A DNA stretch of 29,673 nt from JBILVQ01 sp044370375 (GCA_044370375.1 JBILVQ010000010.1:1-29673), one strand, 5' to 3'. Counted from the first letter of the stretch, positions 8,249 through 17,334 are shown. The notes: a model not told the origin generated them from the letters alone. Numbers and translations are program-made.

Positions 8249-8539
8249 ATGCGTAATACCAACCAGCAGTCCTTAAAAGAGGTTATTGAACAGTTTCTGA
8301 AAGAATCCAAGCTTGACGGAGGGATTGCTGTTACCAGATTGAATGGCGTTTGGGACCAAATTGTGGGTCCGGATATAGCCGCCCATACCAAGAAATTGGA
8401 GTTAAAGAATGGGAGGTTGTTTATTCACCTCGACTCTTCTGTTGCAAGAAGCGAGCTTCATTATGCTAAGAGCGCCATCATTGAAAAGGTTAACGCCCAT
8501 TTTACCAACCCTGTTGTAGAAACCATTATCTTGCTTTAA
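8249..8539 (+). CDS. DUF721 family protein (DciA-like)
   Basis: A 96-residue protein opening MRNTNQQSLKEVIEQFLKES, with the DUF721 landmarks LNGVWDQIVGPDIAAHTKKLELKNGRLFI and a C-terminal SSVARSELHYAKSAIIEKVN. DUF721 is the domain of DciA, the ancestral loader of the replicative DnaB helicase, so a role at the replication fork is plausible, though not shown here. A longer frame beginning with TTG at 8198 would run through the terminator hairpin and is rejected in favour of ATG 8249. The glycosyltransferase gene starts 1 nt after its stop, so the two are translationally close. Confidence 0.85.
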   Translation: MRNTNQQSLKEVIEQFLKESKLDGGIAVTRLNGVWDQIVGPDIAAHTKKLELKNGRLFIHLDSSVARSELHYAKSAIIEKVNAHFTNPVVETIILL

Positions 8540-8540
8540 A

Positions 8541-9188
8541 ATGTTAGTTTCCCTCATCATCACTTCCTACAATTACGCACGTTACCTTGAGCGAGCCATA
8601 CGCAGCGCCATGAGTCAATCCATGGAAAACAATCAATACGAAATCATAGTGGTTGATGATTGTAGTACGGATGAGTCGGGCAGAGTATTAGAAAATTATT
8701 CCGATGAGGTTCGTGTTTTTCGGCTTGAAAAGAATGTAGGTTTGGCCGGTGCAAGAAATTTTGGCATCAAGAAGGCCAAAGGCCAGTACATTGTTTTTTT
8801 GGATGCCGATGATTATATCCAGGCAGATTTGCTAAAAGTTCAATCCATTTTTCTTACCGAGAATAAAAATTTAGATGCTGTTGCGGTAGATTATTATTTG
8901 GTCAATGAAAAAGGCGATCATCTGGAATGGGTTGAATCTGAAAAAAAACCAATTGCCTGTGGAATTATGTTCAGAAAAGACCTACTTTTCGATATAGGTT
9001 TGTATGATGAAAAATTCAGGGCCAGAGAGGAAGAAGATTTGCGTTTCAGATTTTTGAAGAACCACTCTATTTATCATTTGCCACTGCCTTTGTATAGATA
9101 CAGAATGCATGATGCTAACCTTACCAAAAACCAAGAAGCCATGGAAGAGCATGCACGATTGTTGAGAGATAAACACAAGGAAGATTAA
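8541..9188 (+). CDS. Family 2 glycosyltransferase
   Basis: A 215-residue GT-A fold enzyme that would transfer a sugar from a nucleotide-sugar donor. It starts LVSLIITSYNYARYLERAI, followed by the nucleotide-binding IIVVDDCSTDES, NVGLAGARNFGIKKAKG, the metal-binding DADD motif (VFLDADDYI), and an EEEDLRFR segment at the acceptor/catalytic-base position. No membrane segment, so it is cytoplasmic or membrane-associated. It is short for the family (usually about 240-330), but ends after the RYRMHDAN motif common at the end of the catalytic domain. It leads a run with a cytidylyltransferase and an aminopeptidase-like gene, which points to surface glycan or glycoprotein synthesis. Donor and acceptor are unknown. 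Confidence 0.92.
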   Translation: MLVSLIITSYNYARYLERAIRSAMSQSMENNQYEIIVVDDCSTDESGRVLENYSDEVRVFRLEKNVGLAGARNFGIKKAKGQYIVFLDADDYIQADLLKVQSIFLTENKNLDAVAVDYYLVNEKGDHLEWVESEKKPIACGIMFRKDLLFDIGLYDEKFRAREEEDLRFRFLKNHSIYHLPLPLYRYRMHDANLTKNQEAMEEHARLLRDKHKED

Positions 9189-9208
9189 AATTCCACAATT
9201 CAGAAAAA

Positions 9209-9784
9209 ATGGATAAAATTTATGTGATGATACCCGCAAGAGGTGGTTCAAAACGACTTTTGCGCAAGAATATTTTTCCTGTTTTAGGGAAGCCAATGCT
9301 GCTTTACACCATTGATGCGGCAAAAAAATCAAGGTTTATCAAGGAAGAAGATATTTATGTTTCTACCGAAGATCATGAAATTAAAATGCTGGCCGAAAAG
9401 CATTGTAAGGTTGTTGACAGGCCTGTTGAATTAGCAGGAGATAAAGTTTGGACCCAGGATGTGATTGATCATTTCATAGAAAAACTACAAATCAACGAAG
9501 AGGATATTGTTGTTGTTTTGCAGGCCAATTCGCCTGAAATTACGGCTGAAATAATCGATAGAGGAATTGAATTGTTATTGCAGCATAAATTGTGGCAAGT
9601 ACATTCTGTTGATCAGGATTTTATTAACAATGGTGCCATACAAATCATGCGTTCAAAAGTTGGGAAACACCGTGGTAAACCCAATTATAATGGGGTTGTA
9701 ATCACAGATTGGATTGACTTGCATACCCTTGAAGATGTGCAACAGGTAGAGGAGCGTTTAAAGCAAAAAGGTTATGGAGCTTAA
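9209..9784 (+). CDS. NeuA-type acylneuraminate cytidylyltransferase family protein
   Basis: A 191-residue member of the CMP-sugar synthetase family (CMP-NeuAc, CMP-legionaminate/pseudaminate, CMP-Kdo). The N-terminal CTP loop IPARGGSKRLLRKNI is at residues 8-22, followed by GKPMLLYTIDAAK, DIYVSTEDHEI and VVLQANSPEITAEII. The C-terminal WIDLHTLEDVQQVEERL fits the acidic (ID...ED) motif of the family. It is shorter than typical NeuA (about 220-230) because the region between the LQxxSP motif and the C-terminal acidic motif is reduced. It overlaps the next gene by 11 nt, which suggests coupled translation. The exact sugar cannot be told; no nonulosonate synthase (NeuB) is in the window. Confidence 0.85.
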   Translation: MDKIYVMIPARGGSKRLLRKNIFPVLGKPMLLYTIDAAKKSRFIKEEDIYVSTEDHEIKMLAEKHCKVVDRPVELAGDKVWTQDVIDHFIEKLQINEEDIVVVLQANSPEITAEIIDRGIELLLQHKLWQVHSVDQDFINNGAIQIMRSKVGKHRGKPNYNGVVITDWIDLHTLEDVQQVEERLKQKGYGA

Positions 9785-11060
9785 ACAAAGAATTGAAAAT
9801 TATTTTGATCGCCTTTTTCCAATTTGCCGAAGTTTGAGTGGAAATGGGGTTAGAGAAACATTTGAAATTTTAAAGGAAATCATTCCGCTTCAGCTCCATG
9901 AAATACCTAGTGGCAAAAAAGTATTCGATTGGACGGTTCCTAAGGAATGGAATATCAAGGATGCCTATATTCTGGATGATCAAGGGAAGAAGTTTTGTGA
10001 TTTTAAGGTGAATAATTTGCATGTGGTCAGTTATTCAACCCCTATTCATCAGGAAATGGATTGGTCAAGCCTTGAACCCCATCTTTTTACATTGCCTGAA
10101 ATGCCCAATGCTATTCCCTATCGTACAACTTATTACAAAGAAAATTGGGGTTTTTGTATTTCCTATCATGATTTTATTGCGTTAAAGAAAAGTAAAAAAT
10201 TTACAGTGGTCATTGATGCTACACTTCAAGAGGGTAGTATTACCTATGGTGATTATGTTATGCCGGGGAAGTCAAAAGATGAAATTCTTTTTACCACCTA
10301 CACCTGTCATCCAAGTATGGCCAATAACGAGTTATCAGGTGTTTTGGTAACTGCTTTTTTATACGAAGCCATCAAAGCCATGCCGGAGAGGCACTATACT
10401 TATCGTTTTATTTTTGTTCCGGAAACCATTGGCAGCATTCATTATTTATTCCTTCATGGAGAGCATTTTCGCAAACATTTGAAAGGTGGTTATGTGGTTA
10501 CCTGTGTTGGTGATGCTGCTAATTTTAATTTCAAGGTTGCAAGAGATGAAACTGCCATGATCAACCGCTTGTCGCAACATGTATTAACCGGGTTGGGTTA
10601 CATTTACAAAGTACATGATTTCAGACCGCTGGGAAGTGATGAGCGTCAATATTGCTCGCCAGGGTTTAATTTGCCTGTATCTGTTTTGTCTCGTTCAATC
10701 TTTCATCAATACAAAGAGTATCATACCTCCTTGGATAACAAAGATTTTATTGATTTTGAGGCGATGGTTGAAACGATTGGCGTTTTTGCAAAATTTGCAC
10801 AAGCCTTTGAGCTCAATCAATTTTATGTAAATCAAGAACCGTATTGTGAGCCTCAATTGGGTAAAAGGGGTTTATATCCTGAATTTGGCGGTATGAAGGA
10901 TCATGAGAAGGAGCTGGTAAGAACCATGTATCTGCTGAATTACGCAGATGGAAAACACGACCTGTTAAGCATTGCCGAAAAGACCAATGATTTAGTTTTT
11001 GATTACCAAGCCTTGGTGAAAAAAGTAATGCAATCAGGATTGTTAACCGTTGCAGATTAA
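9774..11060 (+). CDS. DUF2172/DUF4910 aminopeptidase-like protein with C-terminal winged helix
   Basis: A 428-residue protein of the family annotated as polysaccharide-biosynthesis proteins with an aminopeptidase-like domain. An N-terminal segment (about 1-60, LFPICRSLSGNGVRET) leads into a DUF2172 insert (60-130) and an M28-like peptidase core. Candidate zinc ligands are H179 (CHPS), E186 (NNELSG), E217 (PETIGS) and H317 (YHTSLD), with GSDERQY at 288-294. The last ~60 residues (LLSIAEKTNDLVFDYQALV...) fit the winged-helix domain. No signal peptide, so cytoplasmic. The gene overlaps the cytidylyltransferase by 11 nt and its stop overlaps the convergent DUF4294 gene by 4 nt. Substrate unknown; action on an amino-acylated or amide-bearing sugar is a guess. 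Confidence 0.85.
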   Translation: MELKQRIENYFDRLFPICRSLSGNGVRETFEILKEIIPLQLHEIPSGKKVFDWTVPKEWNIKDAYILDDQGKKFCDFKVNNLHVVSYSTPIHQEMDWSSLEPHLFTLPEMPNAIPYRTTYYKENWGFCISYHDFIALKKSKKFTVVIDATLQEGSITYGDYVMPGKSKDEILFTTYTCHPSMANNELSGVLVTAFLYEAIKAMPERHYTYRFIFVPETIGSIHYLFLHGEHFRKHLKGGYVVTCVGDAANFNFKVARDETAMINRLSQHVLTGLGYIYKVHDFRPLGSDERQYCSPGFNLPVSVLSRSIFHQYKEYHTSLDNKDFIDFEAMVETIGVFAKFAQAFELNQFYVNQEPYCEPQLGKRGLYPEFGGMKDHEKELVRTMYLLNYADGKHDLLSIAEKTNDLVFDYQALVKKVMQSGLLTVAD

Positions 11061-11680
11061 ATCAAACCTTTTTGAATCATTAAAACAATATTCTCGATTT
11101 GTTTGTCCTCCCCGTCGGGGTCGTATTGCGTTTTAAGGTTCACATCGAAAATTCTACCCAATGATTGCCAGAAGAAAGCTGAAAAGCCGCCCCGGAACTC
11201 TTCAATCAGGTAATAAGAATTGTTGCCGGTTTCTCTATCAATCAATTTTAGTAAAATACGACCCTGATTAACGGTCATGTTTTCAATGTCTTTGGTGAAT
11301 TCTTTTTTCAAACTATTTTCTGCCTCTTTCATCAGGCGCTTTTTTTCTGATTCAGATTTTCCTGCCAACAATAAGTTGTATTCCTTCATTTTTTTGCCGG
11401 CTGCCAAGGCGTAGGGATAAACCTTTTTTACATCACGAACGAGTTTTTTGTATTTGCTTTCCTCTTTTTTGCTTTTGAATACAATATCTTCCACAATCAA
11501 AACTGTAGGCAAATACAAGGTGGCAATGGTATCTGTTCCTTGAATTATAGCAGGATATTTTTTTCCTTTAGGGGTTTTAAGTTTTATAGGAGGTGCCTGG
11601 GTATCGCCAATCAATGCATCTTGCGCAAAGCAAGTTGCAGCGAACAGAAAAAGAGAGAAAAAGGCAATTAAAGGTTTCAT
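11057..11680 (-). CDS. DUF4294 family exported protein
   Basis: A 207-residue protein with signal peptide ending CFAQ-D (cleavage near residue 19-20). The mature part has the DUF4294 landmarks GTDTIATLYLPTV, YKKLVRDVKKVYPYALAAG, QGRILLKLIDRETGNNSYYL and FWQSLGRIFDVNLKTQYDP. The family is restricted mainly to Bacteroidota and has no known biochemical role. A Lys/Glu-rich helical stretch (about 95-135) may be a coiled coil. The gene converges on the aminopeptidase-like gene with a 4-nt overlap and no terminator between them. A periplasmic location is inferred from the signal peptide. Confidence 0.9.
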   Translation of the reverse strand: MKPLIAFFSLFLFAATCFAQDALIGDTQAPPIKLKTPKGKKYPAIIQGTDTIATLYLPTVLIVEDIVFKSKKEESKYKKLVRDVKKVYPYALAAGKKMKEYNLLLAGKSESEKKRLMKEAENSLKKEFTKDIENMTVNQGRILLKLIDRETGNNSYYLIEEFRGGFSAFFWQSLGRIFDVNLKTQYDPDGEDKQIENIVLMIQKGLI

Positions 11681-11834
11681 GAAAAGGTAAATTTCAAGAA
11701 GTATGCCAAAGCATCAAGTAAAGATACCAAACTTTTTTTAAAAGAAAAAATTAAAAATAACTGTCTCTTTTTTTATTAAAAACCGAACATTTTACAGAAA
11801 AAAACGTAGCATTGAAGGTTAATATCATTTTCTG

Positions 11835-13862
11835 ATGAAAAAATTTTTTACGCTCCTCTTTTTCGCTATCTTGGTTTGGAATGGTGCTTTTGCGCAAGGC
11901 TCCATACAATTGAATTATCCCAATGGAGGAGAAACCTTTACCCAAGGCTCTTTTGTTTGGGTTACCTGGCAGGGAGTTTTCAGTGATCCTGTTGATTTGT
12001 ATTTTTCTGATGATAATGGAAATAATTGGAATGGAATTGAAAATAATATTTCGGGCAACGGTTATTACTGGGAGGTTCCTGTAATATTAAGTTCACAGTG
12101 TTTGTTGAAAGTTGAGTCTGGAAACCTTGAGGATGAAAGCAATGCAAGCTTTTCCATCATTGAGCCTTTGATCAATACCAATCAGTTGGTGATTGATTCT
12201 ATTGTTCCGCCCATCATTTGTCAGCAGGATTCCTTCCAAGTATATTTTTCTGCTAATGGGACTTTTAATCCCGGCAACTCATTTGTTCTGCAATTGTCGG
12301 ATATTAATGGTGATTTTACCAATGCTAATTTTTTAGGTATTAGTTTTGGTCAGGCTTCAGGTGCCATTACAGGCATTATCCCGGGCTTTGTTTTATCGGG
12401 TAACGGTTATCGGGTTAGGGTTATCGCCTCTGATTTGTACACTGAAGGTGCTGACAATGGCAGTGATCTTACGCTTAATGGTCCTTCCGTAGATTTTGAA
12501 GCAGATTCTACTTTTCTTTTACTCCCCAACGCAGGGGTTAACTTTTCGTTTATAGGCAACACGACCGGCATTGTTAATTATGTTTGGGATTTTGGTGATG
12601 GACCCGCAGGAATTAACAGTTCAACGGCTTTTCATAATTTTACGGAGGAGGAATACCATGATATTACATTAACGGTAGAAGCAAGCAATGGATGCGCCAC
12701 TTCTCTTACCAAACATCATTACATCAGGGTGGAAGAAATGTTGCCATGCATTCCACTGCTTACGCAAACCACCGAAAATTTGGTGGCTGTGGGTTTTACC
12801 AACAACACCAATGGCTGTTTTGCCACTGAAACAGGAAATTGTCTTATTACCACCGATGGGGGCCAAAACTTTAGTATGGAACCAACCGGTATGTTTCAAA
12901 TAAAGAGTGTTAGTCTGATTCCCGGTAGTTGGTTTTTGGCTGGAACCAACGGACTCATTAAGTATTCATCGGATATGGGTCAAAATTGGTCATCCCAAAC
13001 CATTAATCCGGCTACAACGGCATCCTTTAATTCCATTTGTGTTAGCTCTTCCACTTCTGGCTATGCTGCCGGTGATGGTGGAATGATTTATAAGTTTGAC
13101 GGGAATAGTTGGAATTCTGATGTTTCAGGAGTGCTCGAAGATATTAACTCGGTTTACACCATAACCAATCAAACCTATGCCGTTGGCAATTTAGGTACTA
13201 TTCTGAAGAATGGAGGTGCTATGTGGGTTGCACAGAATTCTCCGGTTAGTACAAAATTAACGGGAGTTTGGTTTGTTAGTCCTGATTCGGGAATGATTTG
13301 TAGTACCGAAGGTCTCGTATTGGCAACCATAGATGGTGGTCTAAATTGGAATATTGTGCTTGATGGTGTAGAGCAGGATTTTAATGCTATCTCTGCTACA
13401 AGTGATACTTTTTATGTGGCGGGTAACTCAGGGGTAATTTATCGTACCTATGATTTTGGTGCTACTTGGAATCGATTTTCAACCGGTAACACGAATGCTG
13501 CGAATAGCGTTTATTTAAAGGCAAGAAGAGGTTGGGTGGCAGGTTCTGCCGGAAACGGTTTGAATTTTGGTCTTGCCGGCTTTGATCCTTCCGGAAAGGG
13601 CGAAATATTCAAGGCTTCTCATTTAATTGCTTCACCAAATCCTTTTGCTGAAACGCTATCCTTGTACACTCCTCAGCAGGAGTCGGGTTGGGCAAGCATT
13701 GAAATTTATGATATTGCAGGAAGAAGCGTTTTTTATAACCCACAACAGGCAATCAATAACGGCAAGTTGAACATTGATCTGCATGGGTTAAATGCAGGAA
13801 GTTATTTGTTAAAATTCCAAACTCAAGAAATTATACGAAGTTTGCAGGTTGTGAAGCATTAA
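11835..13862 (+). CDS. T9SS-secreted protein with PKD domain and YCF48/BNR-like propeller
   Basis: A 675-residue secreted protein. The signal peptide is about residues 1-20 (ends AFAQ). An N-terminal module (about 22-110, YPNGGETFTQGSFVWVTW) resembles the Kre9/KNH-type beta-sandwich found in secreted bacterial proteins. A PKD-like domain (about 218-298) has VNYVWDFGDG near residue 250. Residues 300-590 carry repeated YCF48/BNR-like blades (GWVAG, SYGYAAGDGG, DGGLNWN, TYDFGATW). The last ~80 residues (ASPNPFAETLSLY, IEIYDIAGRSV, LNAGSYLLKF) are a type IX secretion C-terminal sorting domain, so the protein is probably exported across the outer membrane. Ligand unknown. A SpoIIE sensor gene starts 19 nt after its stop. 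Confidence 0.9.
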   Translation: MKKFFTLLFFAILVWNGAFAQGSIQLNYPNGGETFTQGSFVWVTWQGVFSDPVDLYFSDDNGNNWNGIENNISGNGYYWEVPVILSSQCLLKVESGNLEDESNASFSIIEPLINTNQLVIDSIVPPIICQQDSFQVYFSANGTFNPGNSFVLQLSDINGDFTNANFLGISFGQASGAITGIIPGFVLSGNGYRVRVIASDLYTEGADNGSDLTLNGPSVDFEADSTFLLLPNAGVNFSFIGNTTGIVNYVWDFGDGPAGINSSTAFHNFTEEEYHDITLTVEASNGCATSLTKHHYIRVEEMLPCIPLLTQTTENLVAVGFTNNTNGCFATETGNCLITTDGGQNFSMEPTGMFQIKSVSLIPGSWFLAGTNGLIKYSSDMGQNWSSQTINPATTASFNSICVSSSTSGYAAGDGGMIYKFDGNSWNSDVSGVLEDINSVYTITNQTYAVGNLGTILKNGGAMWVAQNSPVSTKLTGVWFVSPDSGMICSTEGLVLATIDGGLNWNIVLDGVEQDFNAISATSDTFYVAGNSGVIYRTYDFGATWNRFSTGNTNAANSVYLKARRGWVAGSAGNGLNFGLAGFDPSGKGEIFKASHLIASPNPFAETLSLYTPQQESGWASIEIYDIAGRSVFYNPQQAINNGKLNIDLHGLNAGSYLLKFQTQEIIRSLQVVKH

Positions 13863-13881
13863 ATGCATTCAGCCCAAAGAA

Positions 13882-16800
13882 ATGAGATTTTTTTTTCCTA
13901 GAAATTCTTTCGCTTTTTTTCTACTATTTGAAGTATTTTTTGGGTTTCGTGCTTTTTCATTTAACTCGAATCCCGGAAACTACTTTATTACCTCCTACAA
14001 GCCGGAGAACTATAAATCTCTGGCCCAAAATTGGGCGGTAAGGCAAGGAAAAGATGGCCTCATTTATATTGGCAATACCGAGGGTACCCTGGTATTTAAT
14101 GGCAACCGATGGGAAACGGTGTTAAACGCCAATTCTACCATCAGCAGATCGATAGAGGTTGATACAGCCGGAACGGTTTATATTGGTGCTTCCGGAGATT
14201 TTGGAAAGTTAGTGAGAAATGCTCGCGGGGCAATGCATTTCGAATCTTTTGCGAATTTGTTACCTGAGCAGGAAAAAAATACGTTCACTGATGTTTGGAA
14301 AATACATTGTTTTGAAGGAAAAGTAATTTTCCAGGCATTTGAAAAGTTATTCGTACTGCAAGGAAAGAAACTCACAACGTATATTCCCGATAACAAATTT
14401 CATTTTTCCTTTTTATTCGGTAACTTTTTCGGGGTGGTTGATCGTGGTGTTGGTTTAAAATTTTTGAGAGATGGAAAGTTAAGCCTGCCTCGGGGCGGTG
14501 AGTTTTTTAAGGATAAAAGAATATATGCCGTTCTGCCTGCTGGCGAAAACGAGTATTTTGTGTACACGCGTGAATCCGGCATTTTCAAGGTCAGCACCGC
14601 AGAATTGACAACATCCAATTTTATAACGGTGGAGGATGTAGAACTGTCATATGAAAAGGAGTTAGTTGCGAATGAAGTTTATTGTGCTTCTAAAATCAGC
14701 GGATCTTTTTATGCAATAGGAACACTGAAGGGTGGTATTTATATTTTAGACTCACAGTTTAAACTGGTAGAGGTGGTTGGCAAAAGAAAAGGAATTTTAA
14801 ACAATGCAGTAAAAGATATTTTTGTGGATGAACAAAAGGGCATTTGGTTAGCGCTCGATTATGGAATTTCGCGTGTAGAAATTCAGTTCCCCATGAAGAG
14901 GTCAGCGGTTGACGAGGCCTATGATTTGCAAATTGAAGATGCTATTAATTTTGAGGGTGATTTGATTTTTGCTACCCGATCAGGGGTGAAAAGGATTGTG
15001 CCGGGAGCTTCAAACATCGATACTCAATATAGAATTGAGGTGATTCCGGGAACAACCAATCAGTTTTTTTCTTTGTCAACAATTTTAATGGAAGGTAAGG
15101 AAACCCTTATGGCCACCGGAATTGAGGGTGTTTGTTTGATAAGAAACGGTAAAATCAAAAATATTCTTGAAGAATCGGCTTATTGTGCCATTCAGGATCA
15201 ATACAGAGCAGATTTTTTCTGGGTGGGTTTTTTAGAAGGTTATGGTCTTTTTCAGTTAAAGAATAACAAGTTAACCGAGTTGGGATTTTTTGAAATACCC
15301 AATGGCGGTGTTAGAAGAATAGAGCAAGACAAAATGGGTAATACCTGGGTTGGCACTGCCTATAGTGGGATTTACAGAACTTATCTTAAATCAAGCCTTG
15401 ATAAAGCAGAATTATCGTGGAGTGATTTTTCAACGATTCATTATGATCAAACAAAAGGGTTGCCTACCAAGTTTGCCAATCGGCCTTTTGTATGTGGTGA
15501 TGAGGTTTTTGCAGGGACTTATTCCGGCATCTATAAGTTCGATCCGAAAAGTGAAAAATTTATTGCCTTAACAGAAGTCAATAAAAAGTATCAGTTGGAT
15601 CAGCAGCAGATTTATAAAATTTACATCGACCCGCTTAAGAATTTCTGGATTGTCGGTTATCGGAAGGACCATCAATTGATTGGATTTTTTCCTGCCTCCG
15701 CAAACAAGGGGAAGGAGTTTTCTGAGTTTTACGAGCGGCCTTTCAAACCAATCGGTAACAAATTGGTTCAAACTATTTTTTTCGATAAGTCGGGCTTGAT
15801 TTGGTTTGGTACCGATAACGGCTTTTACACCTTTGATGCCTGGGCGAATTACGATTATGAAAAGCAATTTACAACGCATTTAAATTTTGTAATTAGTGGA
15901 AATGATACTTTATTTTCGGGCTATCCTCTGCAGAAGGTGATAAGTTCTGAACTTCCCTACGAAAAAAATTCTTTGTTATTTGTTTTTTCCGGAACCCACT
16001 TTGGTTTTGAATCGGAGCTAAAGTTTTCTTATCAGCTGGAAAACTTTGATTCGGCCTGGTCTGCTTTTTCTTCTGAGAGTTCGAAAAGCTATACCAATTT
16101 ACCCGAAGGCAATTATATTTTTAGGGTAAAAACCAAGAATATTTTTGGAAAAGTTAGTGAGGAGCGGGTTTACAAAATTGTAATACTCCCTCCCTGGTAC
16201 CGAACAACCTACGCGTATTTCTTTTACATAATCTTGGGTGTTTTATTTTTTTATGGCTTGCTTCAAATCTCTGTTCAGCGTTTGAAAAGAGCCAAAACGC
16301 GATTGGAGAAAATGGTAAAGGAAAGAACCGCAGAGGTGGTGCGTCAACGTGATCAAGTGGAGTTGCAAAAATCTATTGTTGAATCCAAGAACAAGGATAT
16401 CACAGACAGTATCAATTATGCTAGAAAAATTCAAGAAGCTATATTACCGGTTAGGGAAGATATTTCCAGGTTTTTGCCTCAATCTTTTGTTGTGTTTATG
16501 CCCAGGGATATCGTGAGCGGAGATTTTTATTGGTTTTCTCATTCAAGGTTCAGTGCTACAGGTGAGGTTTTTTTGGCCGCGGTAGATTGCACAGGACATG
16601 GTGTACCCGGGGCTTTTATGTCGATGATTGGCAATACCATGTTGAATGAAATTGTTAATGAGAAGAAGATTTATGACCCGGGAGAAATTTTAAGTCACCT
16701 GCATATGTCGGTTCGCTTGGCTTTACGCCAGAACGAGGAAAATGCAGAGGCTAACGATGGAATGGATATTTCATTGGTGCGGTTTAATACCAAAACCGGA

Positions 16801-17175
16801 GAATTGTGTTTTGCCGGGGCCAACCGACCACTTTGGATTTTAAGGATGGGTTCAGGAGTGCCGGTCATGGAGGAGGTGGTGCCAGATAAGTTTCCTATTG
16901 GTGGTTTACAATCGGAAAAACGCAGAATCTTTCAAACACATCAGCTGTTTATCGAGAAAGGGGATAAGTTTTTTGTTTTCACGGATGGGTACGCAGACCA
17001 ATTTGGCGGTTCCAAAGGAAAGAAGTTCTTTGTTAAGCATTTTCGAAATTTATTGTTGAATCATGCCCACGATTCCATGGAAATGCTTGCCGGTAAAATT
17101 ATTTTTAATCACCTGCAATGGCGTGGAGACCTTGAGCAGGTAGACGATATCCTGGTAATGGGAATAAGCCATTGA
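13882..17175 (+). CDS. Membrane sensor: propeller + Y_Y_Y domain + SpoIIE-type PP2C phosphatase
   Basis: A 1097-residue one-protein sensor. A signal peptide (about 1-26) precedes two-component-regulator-type beta-propeller repeats (WAVRQGKDGLIYIGN, GNTWVGTAYSGIYR, SGLIWFGTDNGFY) to about residue 665, then a Y_Y_Y-like domain (about 690-765, FSYQLENFDSAW, FRVKTKN). One transmembrane helix lies at about 777-797, followed by a coiled coil to ~840 and the switch helix KDITDSINYARKIQEAILP. The cytoplasmic SpoIIE/PP2C domain has metal-binding Asp at D881 (GDFYWF), D902 (DCTGHGVPGAF), NDGMDIS, D1035 (TDGYAD) and D1088/D1089. It would dephosphorylate a Ser/Thr-phosphorylated protein, classically an anti-sigma antagonist. 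It sits where hybrid two-component sensors have a histidine kinase; no kinase domain is present. Confidence 0.93.
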   Translation: MRFFFPRNSFAFFLLFEVFFGFRAFSFNSNPGNYFITSYKPENYKSLAQNWAVRQGKDGLIYIGNTEGTLVFNGNRWETVLNANSTISRSIEVDTAGTVYIGASGDFGKLVRNARGAMHFESFANLLPEQEKNTFTDVWKIHCFEGKVIFQAFEKLFVLQGKKLTTYIPDNKFHFSFLFGNFFGVVDRGVGLKFLRDGKLSLPRGGEFFKDKRIYAVLPAGENEYFVYTRESGIFKVSTAELTTSNFITVEDVELSYEKELVANEVYCASKISGSFYAIGTLKGGIYILDSQFKLVEVVGKRKGILNNAVKDIFVDEQKGIWLALDYGISRVEIQFPMKRSAVDEAYDLQIEDAINFEGDLIFATRSGVKRIVPGASNIDTQYRIEVIPGTTNQFFSLSTILMEGKETLMATGIEGVCLIRNGKIKNILEESAYCAIQDQYRADFFWVGFLEGYGLFQLKNNKLTELGFFEIPNGGVRRIEQDKMGNTWVGTAYSGIYRTYLKSSLDKAELSWSDFSTIHYDQTKGLPTKFANRPFVCGDEVFAGTYSGIYKFDPKSEKFIALTEVNKKYQLDQQQIYKIYIDPLKNFWIVGYRKDHQLIGFFPASANKGKEFSEFYERPFKPIGNKLVQTIFFDKSGLIWFGTDNGFYTFDAWANYDYEKQFTTHLNFVISGNDTLFSGYPLQKVISSELPYEKNSLLFVFSGTHFGFESELKFSYQLENFDSAWSAFSSESSKSYTNLPEGNYIFRVKTKNIFGKVSEERVYKIVILPPWYRTTYAYFFYIILGVLFFYGLLQISVQRLKRAKTRLEKMVKERTAEVVRQRDQVELQKSIVESKNKDITDSINYARKIQEAILPVREDISRFLPQSFVVFMPRDIVSGDFYWFSHSRFSATGEVFLAAVDCTGHGVPGAFMSMIGNTMLNEIVNEKKIYDPGEILSHLHMSVRLALRQNEENAEANDGMDISLVRFNTKTGELCFAGANRPLWILRMGSGVPVMEEVVPDKFPIGGLQSEKRRIFQTHQLFIEKGDKFFVFTDGYADQFGGSKGKKFFVKHFRNLLLNHAHDSMEMLAGKIIFNHLQWRGDLEQVDDILVMGISH

Positions 17176-17248
17176 TTTGGCGTTTTGGTCCTCGCAAAGG
17201 GGCGCATTATTTCTTAAAAATTCATGTTTTTTTAACGATTTAACCTTG

Positions 17249-17283
17249 TTTGGTTGAAAATCGAATTATTCTTTGTATCTTGG
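17249..17283 (+). promoter_or_regulatory. Candidate promoter of the TPR-SpoIIE / fabG unit
   Basis: TTTG at 17249-17252 and TATCTTGG at 17276-17283 (one mismatch to TAnnTTTG) are 23 nt apart, about 51 nt before the TTG start at 17335. Spacing is 2 nt longer than in the two best promoters here. Confidence 0.35.
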
Positions 17284-17334
17284 CATTGTGTACGCCAAGG
17301 AAATTTGCCAATAAATTAAGTTAAAGTCCAAACG

